NCBI RefSeq assembly: GCF_019279795.1
Contig: NC_056735.1
Location: 1,943,688,321-1,943,752,320, forward strand
Direction of reading: 5' to 3'
DNA length: 64,000 nt
Origin: Protopterus annectens
Taxonomy: Eukaryota > Chordata > Ceratodontiformes > Protopteridae
Position numbers and translations under genes: made by a program. Under the pieces are notes generated by a model that saw nothing but the letters and a program-made list of their open reading frames with translations, did no database searches and was not told the DNA's origin. Below are positions 44,307 through 55,502 of this stretch, piece by piece; position 1 is the stretch's first letter; each line of letters begins with the position of its first letter.

Positions 44307-46157
44307 TTATGCACATGGGGGCACAGGAAAATTCACCAGGCACCTTCTGATAGTGGAAAAAAAAAGTTTAATTTATTAAATTCATCCAAAATGATAGGTT
44401 CTGACAAAATGAAAAAAAAAAATGGATAAAACTTCCTTACAGATGTAACAACATGGTGCAACAGCACTAATTCTGCAGTACTTTTACCATAAGGTTTAGC
44501 ATTGAAAATCACGGTGCATCTGCTTAAACTGCAATTATGTAAGAGTCTGTCCAGTATGAATTCAAATATGTGTAGGTTCAAAGCATGTCTATGAATTACT
44601 CTGTGTCAGAGATGCACATCTGTGAACTGACACACAGCTAGGTTCCAGACCACACTACCTATATGCTGTATCTAAAGACATATGCATACTGGCTGTACAT
44701 ATAATCAAACTGTATTTTGAGGAGGTGTCAAGATTCACTGTTGTTTCAGTAATCACATGCCGAGCATAAATCACATTCCACTATTTTTTTTCTGACTGTT
44801 ACAGTAATCTTTGTCAATGTCAGTCCACAATGGAGAGTGCTGGTCTGCTGCATCTCACATGAAAGCAAAACCATACTCTTTTTCCATCACAGTCAATTTA
44901 GATAGCAGCTAATGGGACCCTGTATATGTCTATTTAAGGAGTTAGGTGCCAGGTTAGCTGGACAAGCTGTTAATCTGAACCTTCTGAGATTCCTGGGACT
45001 AGTGAGCTGTGCAAGCACCAATAAAATGACTCGGCCACACCACCTTGATGATTTCTGGAAGTGAAATGGCATAATACTTATTTCCATTGCTATTGTTTTT
45101 CAGACTGTAATTGCAAGCTTTTTGTTTGCATCATTCAAAGCAATGTGTTGAATAAAGGCTATTTAATTTGATTGATGCCTGGACAAACTCCTTAGTCAGG
45201 GTATCAGAACCATGCTAGGCCTCTAGTATTTTGTATTTCCTTCTGGGAATGTGACATAGCTGTCAAGCTGCGGACACATTTTGAAGCCTTGGCTATCATG
45301 CACTTATATAGTGAAGTGTAGTTTTGCACTGATATCTGTACCTCGTCTACACCTATATTAAAGCAGTTTTTTACATTTTGCCTTACAGGACACACAGCAC
45401 AAGTGACCAAACATTTTGCTACCACATCAGCCAGCTTAGACTTTCAACACAGTGGGATTAGGTCCTGTATTACCTTCTGAGTTGTAATTTTTTTAAATAT
45501 ACAAATTGTATGTACTTACATGTAGGACATTTTGCTTACGTAAACTATCTGGTTGTGTCTCACTCCTGCAGGTCATGATAATGTCAAGGAAATTCATGAA
45601 AATCAGCTGCTGCTACACATACCTTCCTGACTGTGGCTGTAACTGTGTTTGGTAACTGGGATATAAATGCCTGGTGGGGAATCCATCCTTCAGGCATGTA
45701 GCCTAGCTCAGTTATAGATGTGCTCAACCAGCAGGTACCTTCCCTAGAGGAAGGATTGGCCATTTCCAGTGTGCACCTTGACCATCTCAGCCATCAGATG
45801 GGTCCCTTTAACATTCCTGTGGGATGGTCAGCAGCCTGCATACTGTACATACCTCACCCCATCCAAAGCCAGTTGTATTGAATCATACTGTGTGAATCAA
45901 AAATAGTATATTTAGAACCTGTGGTGTTGAGGCAAAAACTTTAATGCAATGTATCATGATATGAGACCTGCAAACTGACTTTTTTGAGGGTTCTTGTGGT
46001 TTCAGTTGTGATATTTTGTGGAGGAACAGCTGTCCTGTTTTATTTATCATTATGGATGGTAAACGCTGGGAACCCAGATGGATATAATATATTGTCAATG
46101 ATTTCACCATTTTCTTTTAAGAATAATTGTAAAAATGTCTATAATATATATATATCT
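44301..46157. other. no recognised gene
   Basis: Contains a small hairpin (CTGTGTCAG ... CTGACACACAG) at about 44,602-44,638. A stretch with TATTTAAG near 44,932 and AATAAA signals near 45,020 and 45,149 could be part of an LTR, but no terminal repeat pair or retroviral motif supports that. Confidence 0.4.
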
Positions 46158-46678
46158 ATGGGTCTACTACTGGAGATCGAAAGTACACTATTTCGAAATC
46201 CGGTAGTAGATCCCCACTAATGCGAAAGTGCACTTTCGCGAACAACACTAGAATGGACTGGCAATGTCCTCCACTGTGGTGCAGTAGTCACGGACCTTAG
46301 GGTTAGGGCTCGAGTTAAGGATAGTGGATAGCCCTACTGGGTAGCCACTATCCTTAACCCAAGCCCTAACCCTAAGGTCCATGACTACCGCATCACAGTG
46401 GAGGACATAGGTCATTGACTACTGCACCGTGGAGGACATACAATTTCCTCCACTGTGGTGTGGTAGTCATGGACCTTAGGGTTAGGGCTTGGGTTAAGGA
46501 TAGTGGACAGCTCTATTAGCTATCCACTATCCTTAACCCAAGCCCTAACCCTAAGGTCCATAACCATTCACTCAAGTGGTGTTCGCGAAAGTGCACTTTC
46601 GGTGAAGTGCACTTTCGCGTAACCATGGGTCTACTGATTATTTTCGAAAATGTGAATTTTCAATTATATACAGTACAC

Positions 46679-46682
<4 letters not shown>
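46158..46682. mobile_element. fold-back (nested-palindrome) element with telomere-like arms
   Basis: Outer ends ATGGGTCTACT (46,158) and, inverted, AGTACACCCAT (46,672-46,682) sit in TA-rich flanks. Inside, GCGAAAGTGCACTTTCGC is a perfect 18-bp palindrome at 46,222-46,239 and CGAAAGTGCACTTTCG recurs at 46,586-46,601. Hairpin 1 has 62-nt arms at 46,266-46,327 and 46,345-46,406; hairpin 2 has arms of about 48 nt at 46,462-46,512 and 46,518-46,565. Each arm holds TTAGGGTTAGGG or its complement, four in all. There is no coding capacity. It is probably a non-autonomous DNA transposon; a TA target duplication cannot be told apart from the TA-rich flank. Confidence 0.85.
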
Positions 46683-46729
<47 letters not shown>

Positions 46730-46741
46730 GAGAGAGAGAGA
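46683..46741. repeat. (AT)n then (AG)n microsatellite
   Basis: About 22 AT units followed by GAGAGA, directly abutting the fold-back element. Confidence 0.95.
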
Positions 46742-47122
46742 TAAAAAGGCAGAGACAGAGAGAACACACTACACATATATACATATACATATACATATGT
46801 GTTTCACGTGTGTGCATGTTCTTTTATGTGGAAAGTATTCTCATACAAAAGGTATGTGTTTTGTAGAGATAAATAGGTCACATACAAATGTCATCCATCA
46901 TACTCAAAAATGTATTCAATTTCCTATGCACGGCATTTATCAGATGCATGTGAAAGTTATTTACTGCATCATTTTTAAGGTTACAAATGCAGTTACTTTG
47001 AGTGGCATAACGTTAAAGGATAATAAAATAGTGTGTGTTTACATTAAACAGGGTCTGATGTAATTATAAAAGAAAGAAAATAATGATACTGCAGCTGTGC
47101 CAGCATATCCTTCAATGTATGC

Positions 47123-47206
47123 ATGTGTTAACAGCATTGTTAAGTAAACAATGTGTTAACAGCATTGTTAAGTAAACAATGTGTTAACAGCATTGTTAAG
47201 TAAACA
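47123..47206. repeat. 28-bp tandem repeat, three copies
   Basis: ATGTGTTAACAGCATTG then TTAAGTAAACA repeats three times with no difference that I can see; the unit includes GTTAAC and TTAACAG...GTTAA near-symmetry. Confidence 0.95.
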
Positions 47207-49599
47207 AAAGCGGGAAGTATGTAATGCAAATTTCGATGTCAAGTTTTTGTCATATAAAATATCCTTCTTCTCCCTCATGTCTTCTTGACCTTGCTTTCAT
47301 ATTTGAGGAAAGACACTTAGTTACATGGCATGGTAAAAGGTAGGGTGATATCACTGTAAAATATCAGCTCCTTAAATACTGTTGAGATTTAACAACTATC
47401 AGAACCATTTAACACATTAAGCATCACTTCCATGGGAAGCACTATCAGTGTCTAAACAACAATACCTCAGGTGGCTGATGGCATTTTGCATAAATCGGCC
47501 ATTAATATTCTGCTGATCCTGTTACATTATACAACAGCACATTAACATCGCTAGACACATTATGAGCAGGAAGTGTTAACAAAGAAACTGCTCTACAGTG
47601 AATATTAGAAATTACTTGGAAGTATATTACATTGTGATAATGGCTTGGCAGCAAGGAATGGAGATCACATGCTGGAAAATACAATAAAATGTATATTGCT
47701 AAAAGTAGCTTTCTATTCGTGTGAATAATAGTTTCAAACTAAGAAGAAAGTGTTAATTATAGATAAATGCAAAACTAATTGTAAGTGCTAAGTCCTGATA
47801 AATGGCTGTGCCAGGAAATGGAAGAAGTACATGACTGCAAGTCATTTTTTTCTGGCTATTAAACAGTACATAAATGTTGCAATATTTATTTTATGATGAC
47901 ATTCATATCTGGCACAATATCATGAACTACCATGAAAATATTATGAGAACCTCAGATATAATCCATTCATACCTTTTTTGGCATGTGCCATTTGAAAGAT
48001 ACACTTAGATGTGTTGAATGTGTTAGTCTCTGCCTCTGCTTTTACAGTAGAGGACTAAAGAAATGGAGTAAATTCCAACAAGTTTCTGTGTCTGCACCTC
48101 TTTTAATCCACTAATACAAGTTCAGTAATTACTTCACACTGCAAAATTCCAGAAATATAAATTATATATAAATTCAAATTTAACCTCAGTCAGAAATATT
48201 TTTACAGAGCATTAAATAATGTTGAAGTTTATTTGGCTAAGTCCATAAAGCATTTACAGAAAAAAGAAAACATTCTACGCGTAGTTTGTGGGCTAATGTC
48301 GAAGATAATGAAATAATACTGTCCAACTCAGTAGAAGTAATAACTGTCTAAATAACTCTAGACTTAACTAAGCCAACTTGTTTTAATCTTGCCTTAATAT
48401 ATTATACACAATTCATGGTGGCTATCCTGCTTTTGTTACTTTATTTTTTGTAACACAAGACAGTCCAAATAAATTCCCAGATATGTATATTATTACGCTT
48501 ATTAGTGAAATCGGAAAGGACATGTACAATTCAGTTTGTGTATAATTATAAATGACACAGAGAAGATTAATAATATAATTTTAATAGCTTTAATTTAATG
48601 TTATAAAACTTAAAAATCCAGTTGTAATGCACAATTAATGAACAGCAGTCATTAAAAGTCATTAGTAATGATAAACAAATGGAAGTCCTTGAAGTTTAAC
48701 TTTGTTGTCAAAAAAGCTGTTGTCCAAAAAAGATATTAAGTGCCCTGACTATCCAGCAGGTAGCGTTCACTTTGAATGTAGTAATTCAACTGAGAGAAGA
48801 CAGGAAAATTTCAAAATGAAGCATTCTCATGAATGTGAAATCCTAAGAGTGAAAAATTTGAGGAGGCAAAGCCTTCCTGCATACATTCATTTCTGTAATC
48901 CACTTCAAGGTTAGTAAGACTCAAAGAAAATGAAGTTCCTCTGTGGCAGCAAACTTATTTAACGAGCTTGCAATTCAACCAAGTATACATTATTGCACAA
49001 AAGTCACTGAAAAACAGTTCAAGCACCACAAGTTGCTTCATTATCTTTGAAGAGTCAGAAAAATCAGACACTGGGCATAAATGGCTCTAAGCAAAGATTA
49101 TTGGGTATTATGTGTGACTATAGTTATTTTCTACTCTGTATATTCACTTTCTTTGCAATGGACCCAAATCACTTAATCAATTTTATGTATAACTGTAATG
49201 TGAACTCTATGCATGTACAAAAAGAACCTAATGGTGTTGCTAGAGTTATACTTAAAACTAGTATGATAACTGATTTTAACTATAAGAGGCTGTATAACTA
49301 AACACCAAGGTTTAGTTTCCACCATCACTACAATAGCTGCTTTTGCTAAATTTGATGTGTCTGCATGGCAGAATAGGTTAAAAGATAGCTCATGTACACC
49401 ATAAAGGACCCCTGCAACAAGAGAAGAACATAGTAAATTAACCATAAGACATATTAATCAGGTTGTAGTACAAGACCCAGGTTTGAACTCTATAAGCAGG
49501 GAGTATAGATTTTCCAAAATGAATCCCTGTAGCAATAAAATCAAACAGTTAAAAAAAAACAGAATGCATATTAAAATGGTCAAAAGAGAATACTCAAAT
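47207..49599. other. no recognised gene
   Basis: AT-rich. The plus frame 48,702-48,914 (70 aa) ends just before AAGGTTAGTAAG, which looks like a splice donor, but no family match, acceptor or second exon can be shown. Treat it as unassigned. Confidence 0.4.
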
Positions 49600-49642
49600 A
49601 AGGAACCTCTTAAATAGCACAAGTAACAAAAAACTGAGGGTA

Positions 49643-50883
49643 ATGCTACTCAATGCCAGAAGTCTGAACCTCAAAATGCATGCACTCGAGGCACTCTTCA
49701 GTATGGAGAAAATCAATTTATGTGCAGTAACAGAAACCTGGTTTAAGGCTCCAGAGAGCACCCCAGCACTACCAGGCTACAACTCATACCATACATTTCA
49801 GACATTGAACCCAAACCAAAATACAAAAGGCGGGGGCGTATCCATATTCATCAAGGATACCCACACCTCCAGGTTAGTAGCACAGCACGATGCTTCAGAG
49901 ATCATCCACGTGCAACTAACAAAGGGCAAAACTGCAATTCAAATTGTAGCTTGCTACAGATAACATAACCCACCATGTCCCAGGACCCCCATTCTGCATT
50001 TCTGGAAACACTGGGAAACACAAAGGTCCTACCAAACACCCTAATATTGGGTGATTTCAATTACCGAAACATTACCTGGGAGAACTACGCAAGTACTAAC
50101 TCACTTGCCCAGCATTTCCTAGAATTTATAAACTCAAATGCCCTGGTTCAACTGGTCAACACTCCCACCAGAGGTGACAACATATTGGACCTGGTCATCA
50201 CCAACATGGGCGACCGGTGTTCCACAGTGGAGGTCAACCCCTCGCTGGTTAGATCTGACCATAAACAAATCACTTTGGATATCCACATTCCACCCCCACC
50301 CCTGGACATGAAAACCACAGTGAAAAACTTTTCAAAAGCAAACTTCAAGTTACTTAAGACTGAGGTGGAAAGTTTCAAATCCCCCATGCTGAAGGATAAC
50401 GCTGTCCAAGCTGCAAAATCCTTTACTAATGCAGTCTATGGGCACCTACAAGAATGCATGGATCATGCCATCCCAAGCAAAACCAAGACTCCCTTCTCCA
50501 AGAAAAGGAAAACAGTCTGGTGGACTCCGGCCATAAACAAGCTATACAATAGAAGGAGGAAACTAGTACAAAAAAGAGTAAAATCCCAAGAAGGGTAGAC
50601 ATCCCTGATCAGTATCAGCAAGAAACTACGATCCCTCATAAAATCATCCAAGGTGAGCTTTGAAAGAAAAATTGCCAAGGACTCCAAAGATAACCACAAG
50701 GCATTCTTTAGCTATGTCAAGAATCTAAGTGGCAATGCTCAGATCTGCTCAGAGTTAGTGCAGAATGGCACAAAATACAGTGAACTGACTGATATCGCCA
50801 ACATCCTGGCAGACAGGTTCAGCACAAACTTCAACCCCCCTCTCACCCCCAAAAGGGCCCATAACCTTACCAGAAGAATGTAG
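49643..50883 (+). pseudogene. CR1-F endonuclease and linker
   Basis: LLNARSLNLKMHALEALF, TETWFKAPE, VACYR, a frame break near 49,964, then LILGDFNYRNITWENY, NILDLVITNMGD and RSDHKQITLDIHI. All endonuclease blocks of CR1-C are present with active-site residues kept. Further damage: a stop at about 50,596 after KSQEG and a frameshift near 50,850 in a run of C and A. The linker IWW...INKLYNRRRKL is conserved. Confidence 0.88.
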
Positions 50884-52446
50884 AGTCCCTGAAATCACAG
50901 ACACTCAGGTTAAAACAGCCCTCAACAAAGCCAAAAACACTGCATCAATGGGACCGGACGGTGCCCATGCTGCATCCTACATGAGCTCAAAGACGAACTA
51001 ACTTGACACCTAAACACACTGTTCAAACTCAGCCTCTCTACAGGCTACGTACCCATAGAGTGGCACACAGCAACGGTTATTCCGCTCCACAAAGGTGGAG
51101 CCACAACAGACCCCGGGAACTATCGCCCTATAAGCCTGACTAGCTTGGTCTGCAAGGCTATGGAGCACATCATCATGGAACTCATTAAAAGAGACATTGG
51201 GAACCTCCAAAAACTGGACCCTAACCAGTTCGTCTTTGTTAAGGGAAGATCATGCCTCCTAAACCTGGTGGACTTCTTTGAGACAGTTACCAAGGCTATA
51301 GATGAGGGAAAGGTGGTACACACAGTCTACCTAGACCTCGCAAAGGCCTTTGACACCATTCCCCATTGTGGTATTATAGACAAGCTCACCAGCCTGAACA
51401 TAAACTCCTACGTCACAAGATGGGTTGCCAACTGTCTCACGGACAGAACCCACAAGGTTAGAGTTGTGGGAGCTAGGTCCAACTCTAAACCAGTTACTAG
51501 TGGCATTCTCCAGGGCTCAGTCCTAGGACCCCTCCTGTTCAGCATATACTTCTCAGGGGTACAGGCAAACACAGGAAGACTATGGCTGACCAAGTTCACA
51601 GACGACTGCAAACTAGGGGCTATAATTGACTCTCCGGCTAACACATACATCCTCCAAAAGGGTCTCACTGAGGCGGATATATAGTGTCAAAATCATGGCC
51701 TCAAGCTAAATGCCAAAAAGTGCATAGTCATCCCCTTTGGAAAAAACAAAGTACCCACAAACTACCACATAAGTGGTAGTTCCCTAAATACAAAAGATGT
51801 AATAAGGGATCTGGGGACTCAAGTAGATAGTAATCTCACCTTTGATAATCACATTGCCAAAGTGGTTAGAAAATCCTTCTACGTGGCCCACCTAATCACA
51901 AAAGGGTTCGCATCCAGATCAAAAGAGGTCATTGTGCCCCTCTACTCATCACTCATCAGACCCATCATAGAGTACAATGCCCCATTTGGGATGTACCTTA
52001 CAAGACACCTGCAACAGCTGGAAAGATCACAGAAGTACCTCACCAAGAGGATCACTGGCCTCAAACAGATGCCCTATGCAGCTCAACTGAAGAAATTAAA
52101 GCTGTACTCGGTTGCATACTGCCTACTCAGAGGTGATCTCTGCCTGACATACAAGGCCATGTCCAACCCAGAATTGATGGGCATGCTCCACCTAAAGAAA
52201 ACCTTATTCCCGCGAGCCACACCCTCTAGGAATCTAAACCTCACCACAACAATAAATAGGATGTTCTGGAGGGACACATTCCTGTCCCAGAGACTTCCCA
52301 TGCTTTCGAACAAGATCCCAATCTACATTAGGCAGAGCTCCACACTAACACTCTTCAAAAGAAACCTTGACGAATGGATGGGAAACAGAAAGTTTACCTC
52401 AGGGATCAGTTCAGTGGCTCTGCTGGACAGAGGCACAGGGAACTAA
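50884..52446 (+). pseudogene. CR1-F reverse transcriptase and C-terminus
   Basis: A 1-nt loss near 50,960 disrupts the start of the RT. IEWHTATVIPLHKGG and NYRPISLTSLVCKAMEHII follow, then an open stretch (51,145-51,684) with FVKGRSC, VYLDLAKAFDTIPH and SGILQGSVLGPLLF. The catalytic block reads TKFTDD (FADD in the other copies) at 51,592-51,606. A stop replaces a Trp codon at 51,682. The same frame resumes and, from 51,862, is open to the end, with the C-terminus LFKRNLDEWMGNR. The Ala-to-Thr change and the stop make it inactive. Confidence 0.88.
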
Positions 52447-52537
52447 TCTAAAGGGACGGCGAAAGCCAACACATTCTGGCTAGGCTTATAAATGCCTTCG
52501 GGCAGGCAGCCTAGTACCTACCTATGAACCTAAGAGA

Positions 52538-53479
52538 GTTAAGGTGTGCCAAAAAGGATCCCAGAAGCATCAGTACAACACAACAGAGAAAATAGTTTGC
52601 ATATTAACTCATGGTCAAAACTGAATCTAGAAACCTTGTAATAGTCATTTATACAGAACTCTGCTCATTGCATACCTACAGCTGGAGACACTTGAACCAT
52701 CCCCCAAAACACACAAGCTTTGTTTGGACTCAAATACATATATGAATTCTGTAATTGGCAGTCAGACGTAACCTGTCTGAAATTTCTCAAAACTAAGTGT
52801 CATATACTTTTAAATAAATCAATACAATCACTGTTACGTGCAATGGCATGGGCTTGCAAGACAATAAAATCCTACAAATTAAAAGCAGAGATCTGGGGAA
52901 ATGGGACCACATGTAGTAAGTATTCATATGTATGTGATATTCCATCCCACTCTAAAGCTATGTCTCATCCATGTATTTCTCTCTCCCAAACCAATATTTA
53001 CCTTTACTCTAACAGTAGTACCTTTATCCAAATACCTTTTCTATGTATGATGGGGTAGGTAAGTTATATGACTACCATTTTATTCAAATGTTGATATCCA
53101 GGTGAGTGTCATTTTCTAACTGTATACTGCAATTATACAGTTAGGTAACAATGTTAGGTAACTTGGCTGCAGTTAAACGTGATCGTCGGAGCAGAATAAC
53201 ATCTTGCAATCAGCATCTACCTGAACTAGTCAGCCAATTAATAAAGCAGTGTGTTGGCTTTTATGTTATGAATGACACATAAGTATCCATGGACAGCATA
53301 ACATAACATAACAGAACAGAACAGAACATAACATATATAGCATAGCATAGCATAACAAACACACTTCAAGGCTTGTTCAAACATTGTGATGCTCTCGAGC
53401 TTCTCCACACCTAACATAGGGAAAGTAAAGTGCTTTAGCATATCCTTGCAAACTTTAGGTCCAATCCTTTACCAGGAAG
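52538..53479. other. no recognised gene
   Basis: Unique-looking sequence with a pentamer repeat near its end. No family motif found in the 112-aa plus frame at 52,720-53,058. Confidence 0.45.
53296..53356. repeat. pentanucleotide (ATAAC/AGAAC/ATAGC)n repeat
   Basis: ACATA units shift to ACAGA and then to AGCAT units, an array of pentamers with variant blocks. Confidence 0.88.
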
Positions 53480-53499
53480 CCCATACCATGTACTTGAAT

Positions 53500-54400
53500 G
53501 AACTTGAGACACTCCCCATTCCATCCAACACAATATTTATGAGCAACTTTTAACTACCCAATTATTGACTAGGAATCATTAACTAGGAATCATACAAAAC
53601 CTCAAATGTGCAGAACTAGAGATTTCTGGACTTTGTTAACACAAACACCCTAAAACAACTAGTCTGAATGCCCAACAGGGTAAAGGTGAAGTATCCTTGA
53701 ACTTAAGGTGAAGTATCCTTGAACTGGTCCTCACAAACATGGGGGAGCAATGCACTTCCCCCTACTGTAATATCCTCATTGCTCAGGTCAGACCACAGAG
53801 CCATTTCTTTTGAAATAAATATTAATTCTGGGACCTCTGCTAACTCTGGAATTAAAAAAAAATATGCCAGAGCTAACAACCTCTTAATAAGTGACAGTTT
53901 AACAAAAATAAAGACCTGTCCGAACTATGAGAACACAGCTGCCTATGTGTAATTGTTTACAGAAACCCTGCACAGTCATTGTAAGTAGCTGACTAGAGAC
54001 AGCTTTATGCATCATAAATAGACATAAAACAGGCTCAGAAAACAAACTATGGTGGAAGCCCAGTATAATTAGTTTGCATAACAAGAAAATAAAATAATGT
54101 TCAAAACCAGGAAGGGCATTGCCCAGCGAGGTAAAAACTCCTTCATCAATCTGCACAGGCAAGTCAGATGACTAATAAAGTCCACCAAAGCCACATTTGA
54201 GATAAAATTAGCCTACCAAGCTAAGGACACCTTTAAGGCTTTCTTCAGTTATGATTGCAACGTTAAAGGCAATACATTGGAATGTGATGAACTAATGGTG
54301 AATGGATCCACCTATACAGAGCTAGACTATATAGAACATCTGCCAGCTGATAAATTAAGTTCATATTTTACCCCTACTATCCTCAATCACCTCCCAAGAA
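53500..54400 (+). pseudogene. CR1-G endonuclease and linker remnant
   Basis: The NTIF block near 53,530 stands at the place of NTIILGDFN, then FVNTNTLKQLV (53,634-53,666) and LVLTNMGEQCTS (near 53,722) match FLEFINSNALVQLV and DLVITNMGDRCS. A SDHR-like block follows in RSDHRAISFEININ (near 53,790), which keeps the Asp-His pair. The linker shows ARANNLLISD and a FKAFFSY-type piece near 54,230. Frames change repeatedly. Confidence 0.75.
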
Positions 54401-54419
54401 ATACCCATCTCCATTTTAC

Positions 54420-55300
54420 CACCATCTGTCATTAAGGAGCAGGTCCTCACTATGCTCTCTGCAGCCAAGAACACTACTTTGATGGACACTGATAATATCT
54501 TAGGATGCCTCTCGGCAGTACAAAACATAACCTGTTTGGTCTGCTAGAATCTCTATTTAACCACAGCATCCAGACAAGTTTCAAGCCAAACAAATGGAGG
54601 ACTGAAGTGTTTATCCCTTTTCACAAGGGCGGGTACTTCCATGGACCTGGAAAACTACAGGCACATATGTCTTACTATTATCATATGCAAGGCCATGGAA
54701 AGAATTGTCATGGATTTGATAAAGAATGTCATAGGAAACTTACTGACACTGGACCTTACCTAGATTGGGTTTCTCAGAGGCAGGTCATGCCTATTTAACT
54801 GGTGGACCTCTTTGAAAAGGTCAGTAATGCTAAAGATGATGGCAACATAGTGCAGACACAATATCTCACTTGGCCATTGTAGACTAACTTATGAAATTAG
54901 GCAAAAACCTACATGTCACCTGATAGATAACCAGCTCTCTCACTGATAGGATATATGAAGTTATGATGGGGAATCCACCTCTACAAAGAGGCCAGTTACT
55001 AGCAAATTTCCAGGGAGTTCTGTGCTGGGGGCCTCACCTTTTTGACATCTACTTCTGTAAAGTTAAGCCAAGTGTCAAGGACCTCTGACTAATCTAGTCT
55101 GACTTTGACTGCAAACAGCATAGCCATTGAATCACTTAAAGGCACAAATATCCATCAAGAAGGCCAGATGCAGGTAAGCAACTGACGCTAGAGCAATGGA
55201 TTAAAACCCAGTGTGAAAACTGCATACTAATGCACTTTGGAAAGATGCCCGTACAAATCAAAAATTTACCTCTGGTTTGACAATCATTTCTCTGATGGAC
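54420..55300 (+). pseudogene. CR1-G reverse transcriptase remnant
   Basis: LFNHSIQTSFKPNKWRTEVF and IPFHKGG (54,553-54,640) match FNLSLTTGYMPKEWHTATVV and PLHKGG. RSCLFNWWTSLKR-type sequence near 54,780 matches KGRSCLLNLVDFFE. The FADD motif is not readable. The final LMDRGS-like end near 55,290 matches LLDRGT of the other CR1 C-termini. Confidence 0.72.
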
Positions 55301-55417
55301 AGAGGCAGTCTTTGAACACTTGATGTGTACAAGCCTATATCATAACTGAAAAATTATTTAGTGTATCGACTCATGTCAGTAGTATTTTGGCAAATGGCAA
55401 TAACCACTTATGAACCT

Positions 55418-55442
55418 ATGTATATATATATATATATCTATA

Positions 55443-55500
<58 letters not shown>
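55418..55500. repeat. (TA)n microsatellite at the CR1-G 3' end
   Basis: About 40 TA units with TATC interruptions, abutting the CR1 octamer on the left and CpG-rich DNA on the right. Confidence 0.96.

Positions 55501-55502
<2 letters not shown>

Larger units (their letters stand above)
49600..52537 (+). mobile_element. CR1 LINE with EN and RT, moderately decayed (CR1-F)
   Basis: Nearly full ORF2 plus 3' UTR, ending CAGCCTAGTACCTACCTATG then AACCTAAGAG. The upstream side starts just before the ORF2 Met; ORF1 is not seen. Similar to CR1-C but with more frame breaks. Confidence 0.92.
53480..55417 (+). mobile_element. old CR1 LINE (CR1-G)
   Basis: Endonuclease, linker and RT segments in order, all heavily decayed, with the 3' end ATGAACCTATG directly continued by a (TA)n tract at 55,418. 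Small duplications, such as a 20-bp AAGGTGAAGTATCCTTGAAC at 53,683 and 53,705, add to the decay. Confidence 0.8.

Noticed and set aside
44880..45180. Possible solo LTR (TATTTAAG and AATAAA signals)
   Set aside because: No paired copy, no TG...CA borders with target duplication, and no retroviral genes nearby.
46297..46554. Interstitial telomere remnant
   Set aside because: Only two TTAGGG units per arm, arranged symmetrically in hairpins, which fits a fold-back element better than a chromosome-fusion relic.
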